Positions 28,318 to 38,316 are shown, counted from the first letter of the stretch. The stretch: 64,000 bases of DNA from Chryseobacterium sp. 6424 (GCF_003692615.1 NZ_CP023540.1:434001-498000); one strand, 5' to 3'. A program made the numbers and translations. The notes: a model not told the origin generated them from the letters alone.

Positions 28318-29085
28318 ATGAGTGCAAAAAAAGGATTAAACCTGACTCTGAAAATTTGGAGACAGAAAAACAATAAATCAAAAGGGCAGTTTGAAACATA
28401 CAAGATTTCTGATGTGTCCACAGATTCATCTTTTCTTGAGATGCTCGATATGCTCAATGAAAACCTCATCAATGAGGGCATAGAGCCTATTGCTTTCGAC
28501 CACGATTGCCGCGAAGGTATTTGCGGAATGTGTTCACTTTATATCAACGGTAGAGCACACGGGCCCGACACCGGCATCACCACTTGCCAGTTACACATGC
28601 GAATGTTCAAAGACGGCGAAACCATCCACATCGAGCCTTGGCGCAGCGCTGCTTTCCCAGTAATTAAAGACTTGGTGGTTGACCGTAGCGCGTTCGACCG
28701 TATTATGGCAGCCGGCGGTTTCGTATCAGTAAACACTTCAGGCAATACCTTAGATGCAAACGCAATCTTGGTACCTAAAGAAGATGCGGACAAAGCTATG
28801 GATGCTGCCGCGTGTATCGCGTGTGGCGCCTGTGTAGCTACTTGTAAGAATGGCTCAGCCATGCTGTTTGTCGGCGCTAAAGTGTCTCAGTACGCTTTAC
28901 TTCCGCAAGGCCGCGTAGAAGCCAAACGAAGAGTCTTGAATATGGTGAAAGCCATGGATGAGGAAGGCTTCGGGAACTGCTCCAATATCGGGGCCTGCGA
29001 AGTAGAATGTCCTAAAGGGATTTCCCTGGAAAATATCGCACGCATGAACCGCGAGTTTATGTCAGCCAACCTCGACAGAGGATAG
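28318..29085 (+). CDS. sdhB: Succinate dehydrogenase/fumarate reductase iron-sulfur subunit
   Basis: Carries electrons from the flavoprotein to the cytochrome through three Fe-S clusters, 255 residues. The [2Fe-2S] ligands are in [16 protein letters not shown] and TTCQLHMR. The ferredoxin part shows [13 protein letters not shown] and [15 protein letters not shown] for the [4Fe-4S] and [3Fe-4S] clusters. Separated from sdhA by the DUF2846-like gene; followed by a terminator. Confidence 0.96.
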   Translation: MSAKKGLNLTLKIWRQKNNKSKGQFETYKISDVSTDSSFLEMLDMLNENLINEGIEPIAFDHDCREGICGMCSLYINGRAHGPDTGITTCQLHMRMFKDGETIHIEPWRSAAFPVIKDLVVDRSAFDRIMAAGGFVSVNTSGNTLDANAILVPKEDADKAMDAAACIACGACVATCKNGSAMLFVGAKVSQYALLPQGRVEAKRRVLNMVKAMDEEGFGNCSNIGACEVECPKGISLENIARMNREFMSANLDRG

Positions 29086-29110
29086 TATTTATAACATACG
29101 ACACAACTAC

Positions 29111-29140
29111 AACCGCTTTGTTCATCAAAGTGGTTTTTTC
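29111..29140 (+). terminator. Terminator after sdhB
   Basis: AACCGCTTTG and CAAAGTGGTT pair (one G-T) over a TTCAT loop, followed by a T-run. Confidence 0.85.
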
Positions 29141-29197
29141 TTTGTTAAATTTTCACAAAATATTTTATCCCTGCGACAAAAACACTTTTAAATACCT

Positions 29198-29205
29198 TAT
29201 TTTTG
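29198..29205 (+). promoter_or_regulatory. Candidate -7 box for the thioredoxin-fold lipoprotein
   Basis: TATTTTTG fits TAnnTTTG, 19 bp before the start codon at 29225. Confidence 0.4.
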
Positions 29206-29224
29206 CTCAAATTAAAATTACATA

Positions 29225-30730
29225 ATGAGTAAATATTTTTTAATGCTTCTGGTGGCCATCAGTGCCATGTCGTGTGCAAAAAAAGTAGAGGTAAAAGGCA
29301 ATTTTGCAGGCGGCTCGCCACTGGAAAGGATAGAGTTCATTGAAGCCTCTGGTGTCGCTACGCTTCCGCTGGTAAATCTAGGTGTGGACAGTAAAGGAAG
29401 CTTTTCCGGAAGTTTCGAAGCGCCAAAAGACGGCATGTACCTCATGACTTACGCCGGTAAAACCGCTATGCTTTACCTGAAAGGCGGGCAGCAGCTGAAT
29501 ATCTCTGGCCAGGCAAGTAATTTCCCAAACCAGTTTACCATTACCGGTGATGCAAAAAACAATAATGATTTTATACGCGAAGTGCAGCAGTTCACCCAAA
29601 ATTACGCTTCGAAAATCAACGTTGGGGAACTTGTGACTAAAAAAGAAGCAGACTTCCTGAAGCAAACTGAGAAACTACAAGCCGATATAGAAGCAGGTAT
29701 TGATGCGGCCGCTAAGAAAACATCCGCCGATAAAGGAGTTATAGACTTCAAAAAAGATGAGCTGAAAGCCAGCATCCTTGGGTTGATGGCTCAATATGAG
29801 ATGAATCATCCGCAAGCTACGCAGAACCCTTCTTATAAAGTGTCTAAAAACTTTACCGATATGGAGGCGAAACTTACAGGTAATGAAGAAAAGATGCTCC
29901 GCAACCAGCCAGTGTACCGAAATTATCTGCTTGGCAAAATAAGCCCGGAATTTCAGGATTACGCGATGGCCCAAAACCCTACAGGTACAGAACTTCCATC
30001 AGAAATTTTTGCGAAATTTTTGGACAGCAAAAAAGAAATGAAGCAACTTACCAAAGACTATCTGTTGGCATTTGTACTTTCCAGTGGAGACATTGCACCG
30101 GGTATGACGTCTGAAAACCAAGCGAAAATCTCTAAGATCATTAATGAAAAAATAAAAGACGCAGAGATTAAGAAAGAATTGCAGCGCGTACAGTTTGTCA
30201 TCGCAGGTCCTAAGGCAGGAGAAGACTTCTCTTCCGCCAAACTCATCAAGCAGGATGGTAGTGCCTTTAAAATAGGTGAAGCTAAGGCGAAACCGACACT
30301 GGTAACTTTCTACGCCTCATGGAATCCTTATATTTCTGAGGGGACTGTGCCTGTGCTTCGCGAAGTAGTGAATTTCTATAAATCAAAGGTAGATTTCGCT
30401 TTCGTTAATTTAGATGATACCAAAGAGCAGTTCATTAAAACCAGCAATGCCATGCTTAAAGGAATCCCCGGAGCCAATGTATATGGCGAAGGTGGCCTGA
30501 ATTCGCAAATCGCGAAAGATTTGGGTATTTACGGCTTTAAATTGCCATCTTTCGTGGTAGTGGATAAAAATGGTAAGATAGCCAGCAGAATCTTCTACAA
30601 CCTAGGTGATCCTGAAATCGTATCTACCCTAGATAAGATATCTGGTCTGAAAGCGCCCACGGTACAGCCCGATGTTCAGTTACAGAACGATCTTTTGGCG
30701 CCGCAACCAGAAAATGCTCCTGCCAAATAA
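29225..30730 (+). CDS. Lipoprotein with TlpA-like thioredoxin fold lacking the CXXC motif
   Basis: A 501-residue envelope lipoprotein: signal MLLVAISAMSC with lipobox AMSC (Cys17), an N-terminal beta-rich domain (about 20-110, like the DUF4369 domain of Bacteroidota TlpA proteins), a helical middle (about 110-330), and a thioredoxin-like domain (about 335-480). In the last, the active site is WNPYI (366-370) where WCxxC would be, so no redox cysteines exist. The cis-Pro region is YGFKLPSFVVVDKNGKI. The tail is Pro/Gln/Asn-rich. It is probably a binding or scaffold protein rather than an oxidoreductase. Confidence 0.82.
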   Translation: MSKYFLMLLVAISAMSCAKKVEVKGNFAGGSPLERIEFIEASGVATLPLVNLGVDSKGSFSGSFEAPKDGMYLMTYAGKTAMLYLKGGQQLNISGQASNFPNQFTITGDAKNNNDFIREVQQFTQNYASKINVGELVTKKEADFLKQTEKLQADIEAGIDAAAKKTSADKGVIDFKKDELKASILGLMAQYEMNHPQATQNPSYKVSKNFTDMEAKLTGNEEKMLRNQPVYRNYLLGKISPEFQDYAMAQNPTGTELPSEIFAKFLDSKKEMKQLTKDYLLAFVLSSGDIAPGMTSENQAKISKIINEKIKDAEIKKELQRVQFVIAGPKAGEDFSSAKLIKQDGSAFKIGEAKAKPTLVTFYASWNPYISEGTVPVLREVVNFYKSKVDFAFVNLDDTKEQFIKTSNAMLKGIPGANVYGEGGLNSQIAKDLGIYGFKLPSFVVVDKNGKIASRIFYNLGDPEIVSTLDKISGLKAPTVQPDVQLQNDLLAPQPENAPAK

Positions 30731-30750
30731 TAAAATCGAAACAATTATAG

Positions 30751-30779
30751 AACCTGCCTTTCAAAGGCAGGTTTTTTTA
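30751..30779 (+). terminator. Terminator after the thioredoxin-fold lipoprotein
   Basis: AACCTGCCTTT and AAAGGCAGGTT form a perfect stem followed by a T-run. Confidence 0.9.
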
Positions 30780-30832
30780 TGACTAATCAATAGTGTTTGC
30801 CATTCTACGCCGCCTCTTTTATTTTAAAATAT

Positions 30833-30840
30833 TACTTTTG
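30833..30840 (+). promoter_or_regulatory. Candidate -7 box for rlmD
   Basis: TACTTTTG fits TAnnTTTG. Its last base overlaps an in-frame GTG at 30840, which argues for the downstream ATG at 30858 as the start of rlmD. Confidence 0.45.
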
Positions 30841-30857
30841 TGACATTAAATATACTG

Positions 30858-32267
30858 ATGCGTAAGAAAAATAAAAATCTGATCCTCGAAAATATACAGC
30901 TGCTCTCTGCCGGCGCCAAAGGGGTTGCCATAGGTAAGACTGAAGAGGGCAAAACCATCCTAGTCGCCGGTGCGGTACCGGGTGATGTGGTAAATGCGAG
31001 GGTGAAGAAATCTAAATCTAAATATATCGAGGCAGAGGCTACCGAAATCGTAGTCGCTTCACCAAATCGCGTAACGCCAAGATGTGTGCATTTTGGCGTG
31101 TGTGGCGGCTGCAAATGGCAAAATCTTTCTTACGAAAAACAGTTGGCCTATAAACAGGATGAGGTGTATAACCATATCAAAAGAATCGGCGGAATCGAGG
31201 ATTTTGAAACATTACCGATACTTGGCAGTCCCGAACCTTATTTTTATCGCAATAAAATGGAGTTCTCTTTCTCTAACGCACGCTGGCTGACTCAAACAGA
31301 AATCAGTTCCGAAGAAAATTTCGGTAACCGCGATGCGCTTGGTTTCCATATTCCTGGCATGTGGAGTAAAATCCTTGATTTGAAAGAATGCTGGTTGCAG
31401 GAAGATCCTTCCAATTATATTCGCCTGGCCGTAAAGCAGTACGCGGTCGCGCACGAACTCGAATTTTTCGATGTGAAAGCGCAAACAGGCTTCCTTCGTA
31501 CGCTGATGCTTCGCCAAAACTCAAAAGGGGAGTGGATGGTGCTGTTTCAGTTGTTCCGTGATGAACAGGAAAACCGTGAAAAACTATTTGATTTTCTGCT
31601 CAATGAGTTTCCGCAGATCAAAACGCTCGTATATTGCGTCAACTCCAAGCAAAACGACTCCATCTACGACCAACATGTCGTAACCTATCATGGTGATGGC
31701 TATTTAATGGAAGAAATGGATGGCTTACAGTTCAAGATAGGTCCGAAATCCTTTTTCCAAACCAATTATAAGCAGGCCCTTGAGTTATATCGCAAAACTT
31801 TGGATTTTGCGGATTTAAAGGGCGATGAGGTTGTGTACGACCTTTACACCGGTACTGGGACCATCGCGCAGTATGTCGCCAGAAATGCCAAGCAAGTTAT
31901 TGGGATAGAGTCTGTTCAGGAGGCCATCAATGCGGCGAAGGAACACGCCAGGCTCAATGGGTTAACCAACTGCACCTTTTATTGTGGGGATATGAAAGAC
32001 ATCTTTAATGATGAGTTTTTAGCCAATCACCCTAAAGCCGATGTGCTGATTACCGACCCGCCGCGCGATGGTATGCACCAGAAAGTGGTAGAGCAGATAT
32101 TGAAACTGGCACCAGAGAAAATTGTATATGTGAGCTGTAACTCTGCCACACAAGCCCGCGATTTAGCGTTGATGAAAGAACACTATAAATTGGTGAAAAT
32201 CTTGCCGGTCGATATGTTCCCGCAAACACATCATGTGGAAAATATTGCACTTTTGGTGAAGATATAG
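30858..32267 (+). CDS. rlmD: 23S rRNA (uracil-C5)-methyltransferase RlmD/RumA family
   Basis: SAM-dependent methyltransferase that makes 5-methyluridine in 23S rRNA (U1939 in E. coli; the exact base here is inferred). 469 residues from the ATG at 30858. It has an N-terminal TRAM RNA-binding domain, Fe-S cysteines C76, C82 and C85 (CVHFGVCGGC), the SAM motif VYDLYTGTGTIAQYVA, DPPRDGM and the catalytic Cys in VSCNSATQARDL. The earlier GTG at 30840 overlaps the promoter box and was not used. Tight spacing (11 bp) with the next gene. Confidence 0.9.
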   Translation: MRKKNKNLILENIQLLSAGAKGVAIGKTEEGKTILVAGAVPGDVVNARVKKSKSKYIEAEATEIVVASPNRVTPRCVHFGVCGGCKWQNLSYEKQLAYKQDEVYNHIKRIGGIEDFETLPILGSPEPYFYRNKMEFSFSNARWLTQTEISSEENFGNRDALGFHIPGMWSKILDLKECWLQEDPSNYIRLAVKQYAVAHELEFFDVKAQTGFLRTLMLRQNSKGEWMVLFQLFRDEQENREKLFDFLLNEFPQIKTLVYCVNSKQNDSIYDQHVVTYHGDGYLMEEMDGLQFKIGPKSFFQTNYKQALELYRKTLDFADLKGDEVVYDLYTGTGTIAQYVARNAKQVIGIESVQEAINAAKEHARLNGLTNCTFYCGDMKDIFNDEFLANHPKADVLITDPPRDGMHQKVVEQILKLAPEKIVYVSCNSATQARDLALMKEHYKLVKILPVDMFPQTHHVENIALLVKI

Positions 32268-32278
32268 ATAGGAGATCC

Positions 32279-32758
32279 ATGAAATTGCCATCTTTTTTTA
32301 CAAGTTTACTTTTATTGTTGCTTATCGTATCGTGTGGCAGCGATGATGATATTTGCCTCAGCGGTGAAGCTACACCCCGTATGAAACTGAAGTTTAAAAC
32401 ACAGTCCAGCGGCAAACTCCGCACGTTAGATTCTGTTTTTGTAAAAGTAGATTACGGCAATGGTTTAGTGCCCGTAATTGCTGCCAGAACAAGGACTGAC
32501 TCGGTTTTCGTACCACTGCGCGTTGATGATGCATCGGTAACGAAAGTTTTTGTAGGCTTGTCTTCTACAGCCACCAATACAGAAATAGACGTACGTTATA
32601 CCACCAAATCAGCGTATGTATCGCCAGCCTGTGGCATTAAGAAAGTTTATGAAAACGTAAGTGCCACTTTATCCGGCGCCGGCACCGTTCTCGGAATCGA
32701 ACAGAACCAAAGTCAAATCACCGATGAATCTAAGACTCACTTTTTCCTGCTTTTTTAG
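32279..32758 (+). CDS. DUF6452 family lipoprotein
   Basis: A 159-residue protein with signal LLLLLLIVSC and lipobox IVSC, so probably anchored in the envelope. Conserved-looking segments are DDICLSGEATPRMKLKF, DSVFVKVDYG and CGIKKVYENVS. The family is seen in flavobacteria next to rlmD and a DUF6048 protein; function unknown. Its end overlaps the next gene by 35 bp. Confidence 0.78.
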   Translation: MKLPSFFTSLLLLLLIVSCGSDDDICLSGEATPRMKLKFKTQSSGKLRTLDSVFVKVDYGNGLVPVIAARTRTDSVFVPLRVDDASVTKVFVGLSSTATNTEIDVRYTTKSAYVSPACGIKKVYENVSATLSGAGTVLGIEQNQSQITDESKTHFFLLF

Positions 32759-33383
32759 TTTCCTATTTTGTCTGCTTGCAGCACAAAAACCTGTGGATAG
32801 CCTGAAATCAAAATGGGATTATAAACCTAATTTCATGGTAGGCATTGATGTGCTGAATGCAGGGATGGCGGCATTTTCTGACCGTAAAGTGTTTCAGGCG
32901 TTTGTGTCGTCTCGGGTGTCACGCCATATTCATGCGGTAGCCGATGCAGGTTTCGAGAAGAATGTGTATGAGAAGAATGGGTATGATGCACAGGCCTCGG
33001 GTGCGTTTATAAAGTTGGGTGGCTTTTATATGCTGGCCGATGACCGCGAGAATCCTTTAAATGGCTTTTATGCAGGTGCAAAAGCAGCGGCTTCTGTCTA
33101 TACCCAGGAATATGAAAAAGTTCCGGTGCGCGGTTTCGGGGGAAGCGATACCTCTGCCTCCTTTCCAGAGAGTTCACAGCGTTCTTATTGGCTGGAGGCG
33201 GTCATAGGCGGCCGTGTACAGCTATTTGAATCTTCTTTTTATATAGATGTCAACCTACAGCCTAAATATCTGCTGTATGCTACAAAACAGGAAGATATTG
33301 AGCCGATGATTGTACCAGGATTCGGTCGTAGCTCCGCAAAATTCAATATGGGCTTCTCTTGGAATATCGCTTACTATTTTTAA
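32724..33383 (+). CDS. DUF6048 family outer-envelope protein
   Basis: A 219-residue protein from the ATG at 32724 (MNLRLTFSCFFSFLFCLLAA), which gives a clean signal peptide. An in-frame GTG at 32661 would add 21 residues before it and destroy that. The mature protein has alternating beta-strand-like segments and ends SAKFNMGFSWNIAYYF, the aromatic terminus typical of outer-membrane barrels. Its start lies inside the DUF6452 gene, so the pair is probably translationally coupled. Function unknown. Confidence 0.78.
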   Translation: MNLRLTFSCFFSFLFCLLAAQKPVDSLKSKWDYKPNFMVGIDVLNAGMAAFSDRKVFQAFVSSRVSRHIHAVADAGFEKNVYEKNGYDAQASGAFIKLGGFYMLADDRENPLNGFYAGAKAAASVYTQEYEKVPVRGFGGSDTSASFPESSQRSYWLEAVIGGRVQLFESSFYIDVNLQPKYLLYATKQEDIEPMIVPGFGRSSAKFNMGFSWNIAYYF

Positions 33384-33577
33384 TTAAATGAGAAACATCA
33401 GATGATTATTTCGGGGTTTTCCTATAAATAATGTGTAGATTCATCTGATTGCTTATTTTTCATCAATATTCCATCCGCGCTGATAATGTGCTTATTTAAA
33501 ATGGGGTTTGATATAAATTATTCTATTATCTTTATTGATATTTAAAAATTTTTCTTTTACCAAAGAAAAAAATGCTC

Positions 33578-33585
33578 TACATTTG
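33578..33585 (+). promoter_or_regulatory. Candidate -7 box for the secreted metallopeptidase
   Basis: TACATTTG fits TAnnTTTG, 21 bp before the start codon at 33607. The 223-bp gap from 33384 holds no gene. Confidence 0.45.
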
Positions 33586-33606
33586 AATAATTAAATTATT
33601 AATCAT

Positions 33607-36540
33607 ATGAAGAGAATTTTTACCTCTTTACTTTGCGGGTTAATGTCAACGGCTGCGTTTTCACAATGGAGTCCCACAACCATGCAGGGAGAAAGAATTC
33701 AACCGACGGCCAATGCCAGAAGTTATTATTCATTGGATCTTGACGCGATAAGATCCACGCTTACAAAAGCAAGTGAAACAGGCAAAGGTGCTGCGCCTAT
33801 AGAAATTAAACTGCCCACGCTTACCGGAAAGATAGAAAGGTTCGCGGTGTACAGCGCACCGGTAGTGGTGAAATCCCTTGCAGACCGCTATCAATTGGGT
33901 TCTTACGTCGGAGTAGGGATTGATGACCCTACAGCGTACGTACGTTTTAGTGTGGCTCCCAACGACTTTCAGTCCATGATTGTCCGCAATGGCAAATACG
34001 AGTTCATTGAGCCTCAGAACAGGCAAAAAACCGTGTACGGAGTAATTCCGAAAACCAATAAAACCGAGAGCGACCGCGCCTTTGTGTGTTCAACCAGTGA
34101 AGCCCCGGCTAACAAACAGCAGATGGATAAGCTGTTCTCTGATAACAAATCATTTACGAATAGCCCGCTTGAGTTTAGCAAAGCGTCTGATAAGAAATTC
34201 AGGACCATGCGTATTGCTATATCTGTAACTGGTGAATATACCACCTATTTCGGCGGTGTAGCCAACGCGCTGGCAGCGATTAATGCTACAATGACCAGAA
34301 CGAACGGTGTTTTTGAAAAGGACTTTGCGCTTCGGTTAATTTTGCAGGATTTCCCTGAGCTTATTTATGAAAACGCGGCCACAGACCCTTACTCTCCTGC
34401 GGCACAAGGTGCTGATGGAGCTTGGAATCTTGAGTTACAGAAGACACTTACATCAAAAATTGGCAATAATGCTTATGATATTGGTCACCTGTTTGGTGCC
34501 TCTGGCGGTGGTGGTAACGCCGGCTGTATTGGTTGTGTATGTATAAACCCTGCAACAGCAACTTCTAAGGCAAAAGGATCAGCGTTTACTTCTCCGGCTA
34601 ATGGCATCCCAGCGGGTGATACGTTTGATATTGATTATGTAGCCCACGAAATCGGACATCAGTTAGGCGCTAACCATACTTTTTCCATGAGTTTAGAGTC
34701 GGGTACAGGAGTTAATGTAGAACCAGGATCGGGAAGTACTATTATGGGATATGCAGGCATAACGGGTAATACTGATGTGCAGCAGCATTCTGATGCCTAT
34801 TTCCATTATGCGTCCATCAAACAGGTGCAGGACAATTTGGTGGCTAAAACTTGCGATATCGAAACCAACATCACCAACAACCCACCGGTGATTTCAAACA
34901 TGGGAGAACTTACCATTCCGAAGGGGACTCCGTTTGTGTTAACTGCACAAGCTACAGATGCGGAGAACGATGCGCTTACCTATACATGGGAGCAGGTAGA
35001 TAATGCTATTACACCTACCAATGCCCAAAACCTTGGCACACTTACAAACGGACCGAGCTTCCGTTCCTGGCTGCCAACACCCAGCCCTGTACGTTATTTC
35101 CCTAAGTTTTCAACCGTATTGGCGGGCAATACCAAGAACACTACCGACTGGGAAGCGGTTTCTACTGTTGCCAGAGTGCAAAACTTCCAGGTAACGGTAC
35201 GCGATAATCATCCTGATGTCGCACAACAGCAGACACAGAGTGTCTTACAAAAAGTAACGGTAAGCAATAACGGTCCATTTAAAATTATTTCGACTAAAGT
35301 CTATAATAATGCCCCAGGTCCACTCTATTGGAATGTGGAAGGCACAAATGTGGCTCCGTTCAATGCAGCAAACGTGAAGATTGATTATACAACAGACAAT
35401 GGTGCGACATGGACGGTATTGGCAGCATCAACGCCTAATGATGGTCAGGAAGACTTTCATTTTCCTGCGTTATCCTCAGGTGCAACAATAAAACTTCGGA
35501 TATCAGCCATCGGAAATGTATTTTATACGATAGCGCCGCTCACAGTTTCGCAGATCGCTGCTTGTGATGGTAGCGCTCCTACTAATTTAGTGGTCTCTGA
35601 CATTACGCATAATACAGCCGTCCTTAACTGGGATGCCATGTCAGGCGCGACTTATATGGTAAGATATAAGAAAGCTGCTGATGCTGCTTGGACAGAAGTT
35701 CCTGTAAATATTGCTTACTTCACAATGACCAATCTGGAGGATTATGCCACGTATAATGTGCAGGTTGCAGCCGTTTGTTCGGGTAACGTAGGTACATATA
35801 CGACAACAGCTAATTTCTCCACGTTACTTGTACCATATTGTGTAATGACTTCAAGCGATGCTTCTTATGAGTACATTTCTAATGTAACAGTAACCCCGGA
35901 TGGCGGTACCGTAATGTCAAGCAATTCGGGAGCTACTACTTATTCTAATTACAGTGGGGATACTGCAAGAATGATTAACCTCAAACAAGGGACAACCAAC
36001 AACATAATCTCAGTGACTAAAAAATGGGTTGGCACTAAATATAATGAAGCGATTACGGTTTGGATTGATTTCAACCGTAACGGAATCTATGAAGACACTG
36101 AAATGATCATGAGCACTTCTCTAAATAAAACGACACCGGAAACAAAAAATTTCGCTGTGCCAGCCGATGCTTATGCAGGTGAAAAACCGGTAGGGATGAG
36201 GGTCGTGTTGTCTAATGCTAGGCAATTACAACCATGTAAAAGTTTTAGTTATGGTGAAGTAGAGGATTATGCGGTGAAAATATCGGCAAACCTTGCGGCG
36301 AATGATTTGGTAAAAAATAATGCGGTACAGGTTTACCCGAACCCGGCTGTTGATGTACTGAACATTACGAAGGTTACTGACAGCGCTACCTACACTATTT
36401 ACAATGTTACCGGCCAAGCCGTAGCAAAAGGTAAAATCATTGATAATAAAGTACAGGTTTCACAACTATCAAAAGGAGTGTACATTATTTCTATCCAGAA
36501 CAGAGGTGAAACAAGCCAAGTGAAGTTCATCAAGAAGTAA
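33607..36540 (+). CDS. Reprolysin-like metallopeptidase secreted by the type IX system
   Basis: A 977-residue secreted zinc protease. Signal peptide ends near AAFSQ (20). An N-terminal propeptide-like region (about 20-190) precedes the catalytic domain with the zinc motif HEIGHQLGANH (347-357) and the Met-turn TIMGYAG (M380). Then follow a beta-sandwich region, a fibronectin type III domain (about 655-735, PTNLVVSDITHNTAVLNW), a GEVEDYAV domain (about 830-890) and a type IX secretion sorting domain (VYPNPAVDVLNI ... GVYIISIQNRGETSQVKFIKK). It is probably exported and anchored or released at the cell surface. The substrate is unknown. Confidence 0.93.
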   Translation: MKRIFTSLLCGLMSTAAFSQWSPTTMQGERIQPTANARSYYSLDLDAIRSTLTKASETGKGAAPIEIKLPTLTGKIERFAVYSAPVVVKSLADRYQLGSYVGVGIDDPTAYVRFSVAPNDFQSMIVRNGKYEFIEPQNRQKTVYGVIPKTNKTESDRAFVCSTSEAPANKQQMDKLFSDNKSFTNSPLEFSKASDKKFRTMRIAISVTGEYTTYFGGVANALAAINATMTRTNGVFEKDFALRLILQDFPELIYENAATDPYSPAAQGADGAWNLELQKTLTSKIGNNAYDIGHLFGASGGGGNAGCIGCVCINPATATSKAKGSAFTSPANGIPAGDTFDIDYVAHEIGHQLGANHTFSMSLESGTGVNVEPGSGSTIMGYAGITGNTDVQQHSDAYFHYASIKQVQDNLVAKTCDIETNITNNPPVISNMGELTIPKGTPFVLTAQATDAENDALTYTWEQVDNAITPTNAQNLGTLTNGPSFRSWLPTPSPVRYFPKFSTVLAGNTKNTTDWEAVSTVARVQNFQVTVRDNHPDVAQQQTQSVLQKVTVSNNGPFKIISTKVYNNAPGPLYWNVEGTNVAPFNAANVKIDYTTDNGATWTVLAASTPNDGQEDFHFPALSSGATIKLRISAIGNVFYTIAPLTVSQIAACDGSAPTNLVVSDITHNTAVLNWDAMSGATYMVRYKKAADAAWTEVPVNIAYFTMTNLEDYATYNVQVAAVCSGNVGTYTTTANFSTLLVPYCVMTSSDASYEYISNVTVTPDGGTVMSSNSGATTYSNYSGDTARMINLKQGTTNNIISVTKKWVGTKYNEAITVWIDFNRNGIYEDTEMIMSTSLNKTTPETKNFAVPADAYAGEKPVGMRVVLSNARQLQPCKSFSYGEVEDYAVKISANLAANDLVKNNAVQVYPNPAVDVLNITKVTDSATYTIYNVTGQAVAKGKIIDNKVQVSQLSKGVYIISIQNRGETSQVKFIKK

Positions 36541-36560
36541 TTGATTCTTACCTCATATCC

Positions 36561-36590
36561 AATCCCCGGCAGTTCACCGGGGATTTTTTT
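36561..36590 (+). terminator. Terminator after the metallopeptidase gene
   Basis: AATCCCCGG and CCGGGGATT pair around a short loop, followed by seven T. Confidence 0.9.
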
Positions 36591-36743
36591 GTTATATATC
36601 AGCGTGATATGTATTGCAAAGGCGATTGGAAGTAACTGTGCCGAATTTTATCTTTATTTGGTATATTTTAACCAAACTTTAACCCATGCCGTACGCCATT
36701 AGTCATAGAACTGTACTAAAATTGAGTTATTTTTACGGACTCT

Positions 36744-37535
36744 ATGAAGAAGTTTTTCCTGCTCGTCATCTTATTGTTCATCAGTGGTCTGCGTGCACAG
36801 TTTTTCACCGGCGAAATCATCATCCGCGATAATTCAGTTTATTATCTCAATCAGGTGTATGTCACCAACCTTACATCGCAAAGTACTGTTTACACCGATT
36901 ATTTTGGTGCATTTAAAATTCCTGCCAAACCCGGCGATATCATCCGTTTCACTTCCATTGTGACAGACCGTAAAGATGTAAAAGTTACGGCTGAGGACCT
37001 TGCAAACCCCTCGAACTTTGTAGAGCTCAAAATTGCGTACTACGATATTCAGGAAGTCGTTATAAGTAAATTCAAGCCTACCGGAAATTTGCGTAAAGAT
37101 GTAAGTTCACTTAAAAATGGCGAAAAGACCCTCGCTTTGCAACAGATGATTGGTCTTCCGGTTCCGAAAGGCGATGGTACGCCGCCACAGTTACCCGTAG
37201 CGGGTTTTTCAGGTGGTGGCCTAACTTTCAGTTTAGAAAGTATATTTGATATCCTCTCCGGCGAACGCAAGAAACAGGAGCGCGCCAACCAATATGAACG
37301 GATGAACAAGGCAGTTGCCGAAATTCATACCTATTACGGTACCGAATATTTCATCACCCTGAAAATCCCCGCACAGATGATTGGTAACTTTCTGCAGTTT
37401 GTATATACTTCAGAAAACCTCAGCCCCTATCTTTCCGCCAATAATTACGAAGCTATTGGTATTTATATCGAAAAGTATCTGCCGATTTACCAGCGTCGGC
37501 TGCGCAACTCCACTTTAATGGAAATACCTAAATAA
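36744..37535 (+). CDS. Secreted protein with carboxypeptidase-regulatory-like domain
   Basis: A 263-residue protein with a signal peptide (FLLVILLFISGLRAQ). Residues about 20-100 form a beta-sandwich like CarboxypepD_reg (FTGEIIIRDNSVYYLNQVYV ... YTDYFGAFKIPAKPGDIIRFTS). The rest, including FSLESIFDILSGERKKQERANQYE and a C-terminal helical part, resembles no family I can name. It may belong to TonB-system accessory proteins, but there is no SusC/D neighbour. Alone between two terminator/promoter regions. Confidence 0.7.
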   Translation: MKKFFLLVILLFISGLRAQFFTGEIIIRDNSVYYLNQVYVTNLTSQSTVYTDYFGAFKIPAKPGDIIRFTSIVTDRKDVKVTAEDLANPSNFVELKIAYYDIQEVVISKFKPTGNLRKDVSSLKNGEKTLALQQMIGLPVPKGDGTPPQLPVAGFSGGGLTFSLESIFDILSGERKKQERANQYERMNKAVAEIHTYYGTEYFITLKIPAQMIGNFLQFVYTSENLSPYLSANNYEAIGIYIEKYLPIYQRRLRNSTLMEIPK

Positions 37536-37597
37536 TATTTTTAACCTATCGGAAAGGCTATACGGATGTAGCATAACGTATTTGCCCAAAAATTAGC

Positions 37598-37605
37598 TAT
37601 TTTTG
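37598..37605 (+). promoter_or_regulatory. Candidate -7 box for trmB
   Basis: TATTTTTG fits TAnnTTTG, 20 bp before the trmB ATG. A TTTG at 37581 is too close to be the -33 box. Confidence 0.4.
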
Positions 37606-37625
37606 CACGTTTCAAACAGAACATA

Positions 37626-38303
37626 ATGGGTAAGAATAAACAGAAAAGATTCGATGAAAACAAAACACTTCCAAACGTTTTTCAGCCGACCAGGGAAGAG
37701 GCCATCAGTGGTTACCACCTGAAAGGGAAATGGCGTGATGAGGTGTTTAAAAATAACAATCCCATCGTGTTGGAGTTGGGTTGTGGCAAAGGCGAGTATT
37801 CTGTAGGGTTGGCAAAAGCGTTTCCTGAGAAAAATTTCATCGGTGTCGATATCAAGGGCGCACGCTTTTGGTTCGGGGCCAAAGAAGCGGTGGACACAGG
37901 TTTAGACAACGTGGCATTCCTGAGAACACAGATTGAGCTTATCGACTGTTTTTTTGCCACAGATGAGGTAGATGAGATCTGGATTACCTTCCCCGATCCG
38001 CAGATAAAATACCGCCGCACGAAGCACCGCATGACGCATCCTGATTTTCTGGAGCGTTACAAAAAAATCCTGAAATCCAGCGGCATCATGCACCTTAAAA
38101 CCGATTCGGAATTTCTGCATGGTTATACACTAGGTTTACTTCAGGGGCTTGGCCACGAAATTATTTCTGCCCATCACGATATTTACGGCGCACCGGAATA
38201 TGATCCGGAAACACCGTTGCTACGGGAAATAAAAACTTATTACGAGGGATTGTTTTCTGCGAAAGGTAAAACCATTACGTATATTAAGTTTCGCATAAAA
38301 TAA
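37626..38303 (+). CDS. trmB: tRNA (guanine-N7-)-methyltransferase
   Basis: Methylates G46 in the variable loop of tRNAs with SAM, 225 residues. Signatures are the SAM-binding VLELGCGKGEYSVGLA, the acidic IGVDIKGARFW and the catalytic ITFPDPQIKYRRTKHRMTHP. Converges on rpsB with a shared terminator. Confidence 0.93.
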   Translation: MGKNKQKRFDENKTLPNVFQPTREEAISGYHLKGKWRDEVFKNNNPIVLELGCGKGEYSVGLAKAFPEKNFIGVDIKGARFWFGAKEAVDTGLDNVAFLRTQIELIDCFFATDEVDEIWITFPDPQIKYRRTKHRMTHPDFLERYKKILKSSGIMHLKTDSEFLHGYTLGLLQGLGHEIISAHHDIYGAPEYDPETPLLREIKTYYEGLFSAKGKTITYIKFRIK

Positions 38304-38316
38304 AGGTGATAAAAAC

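Noticed and set aside
32661..32723. GTG start for the DUF6048 gene at 32661
   Set aside because: It would put 21 polar residues before an otherwise clean signal peptide.
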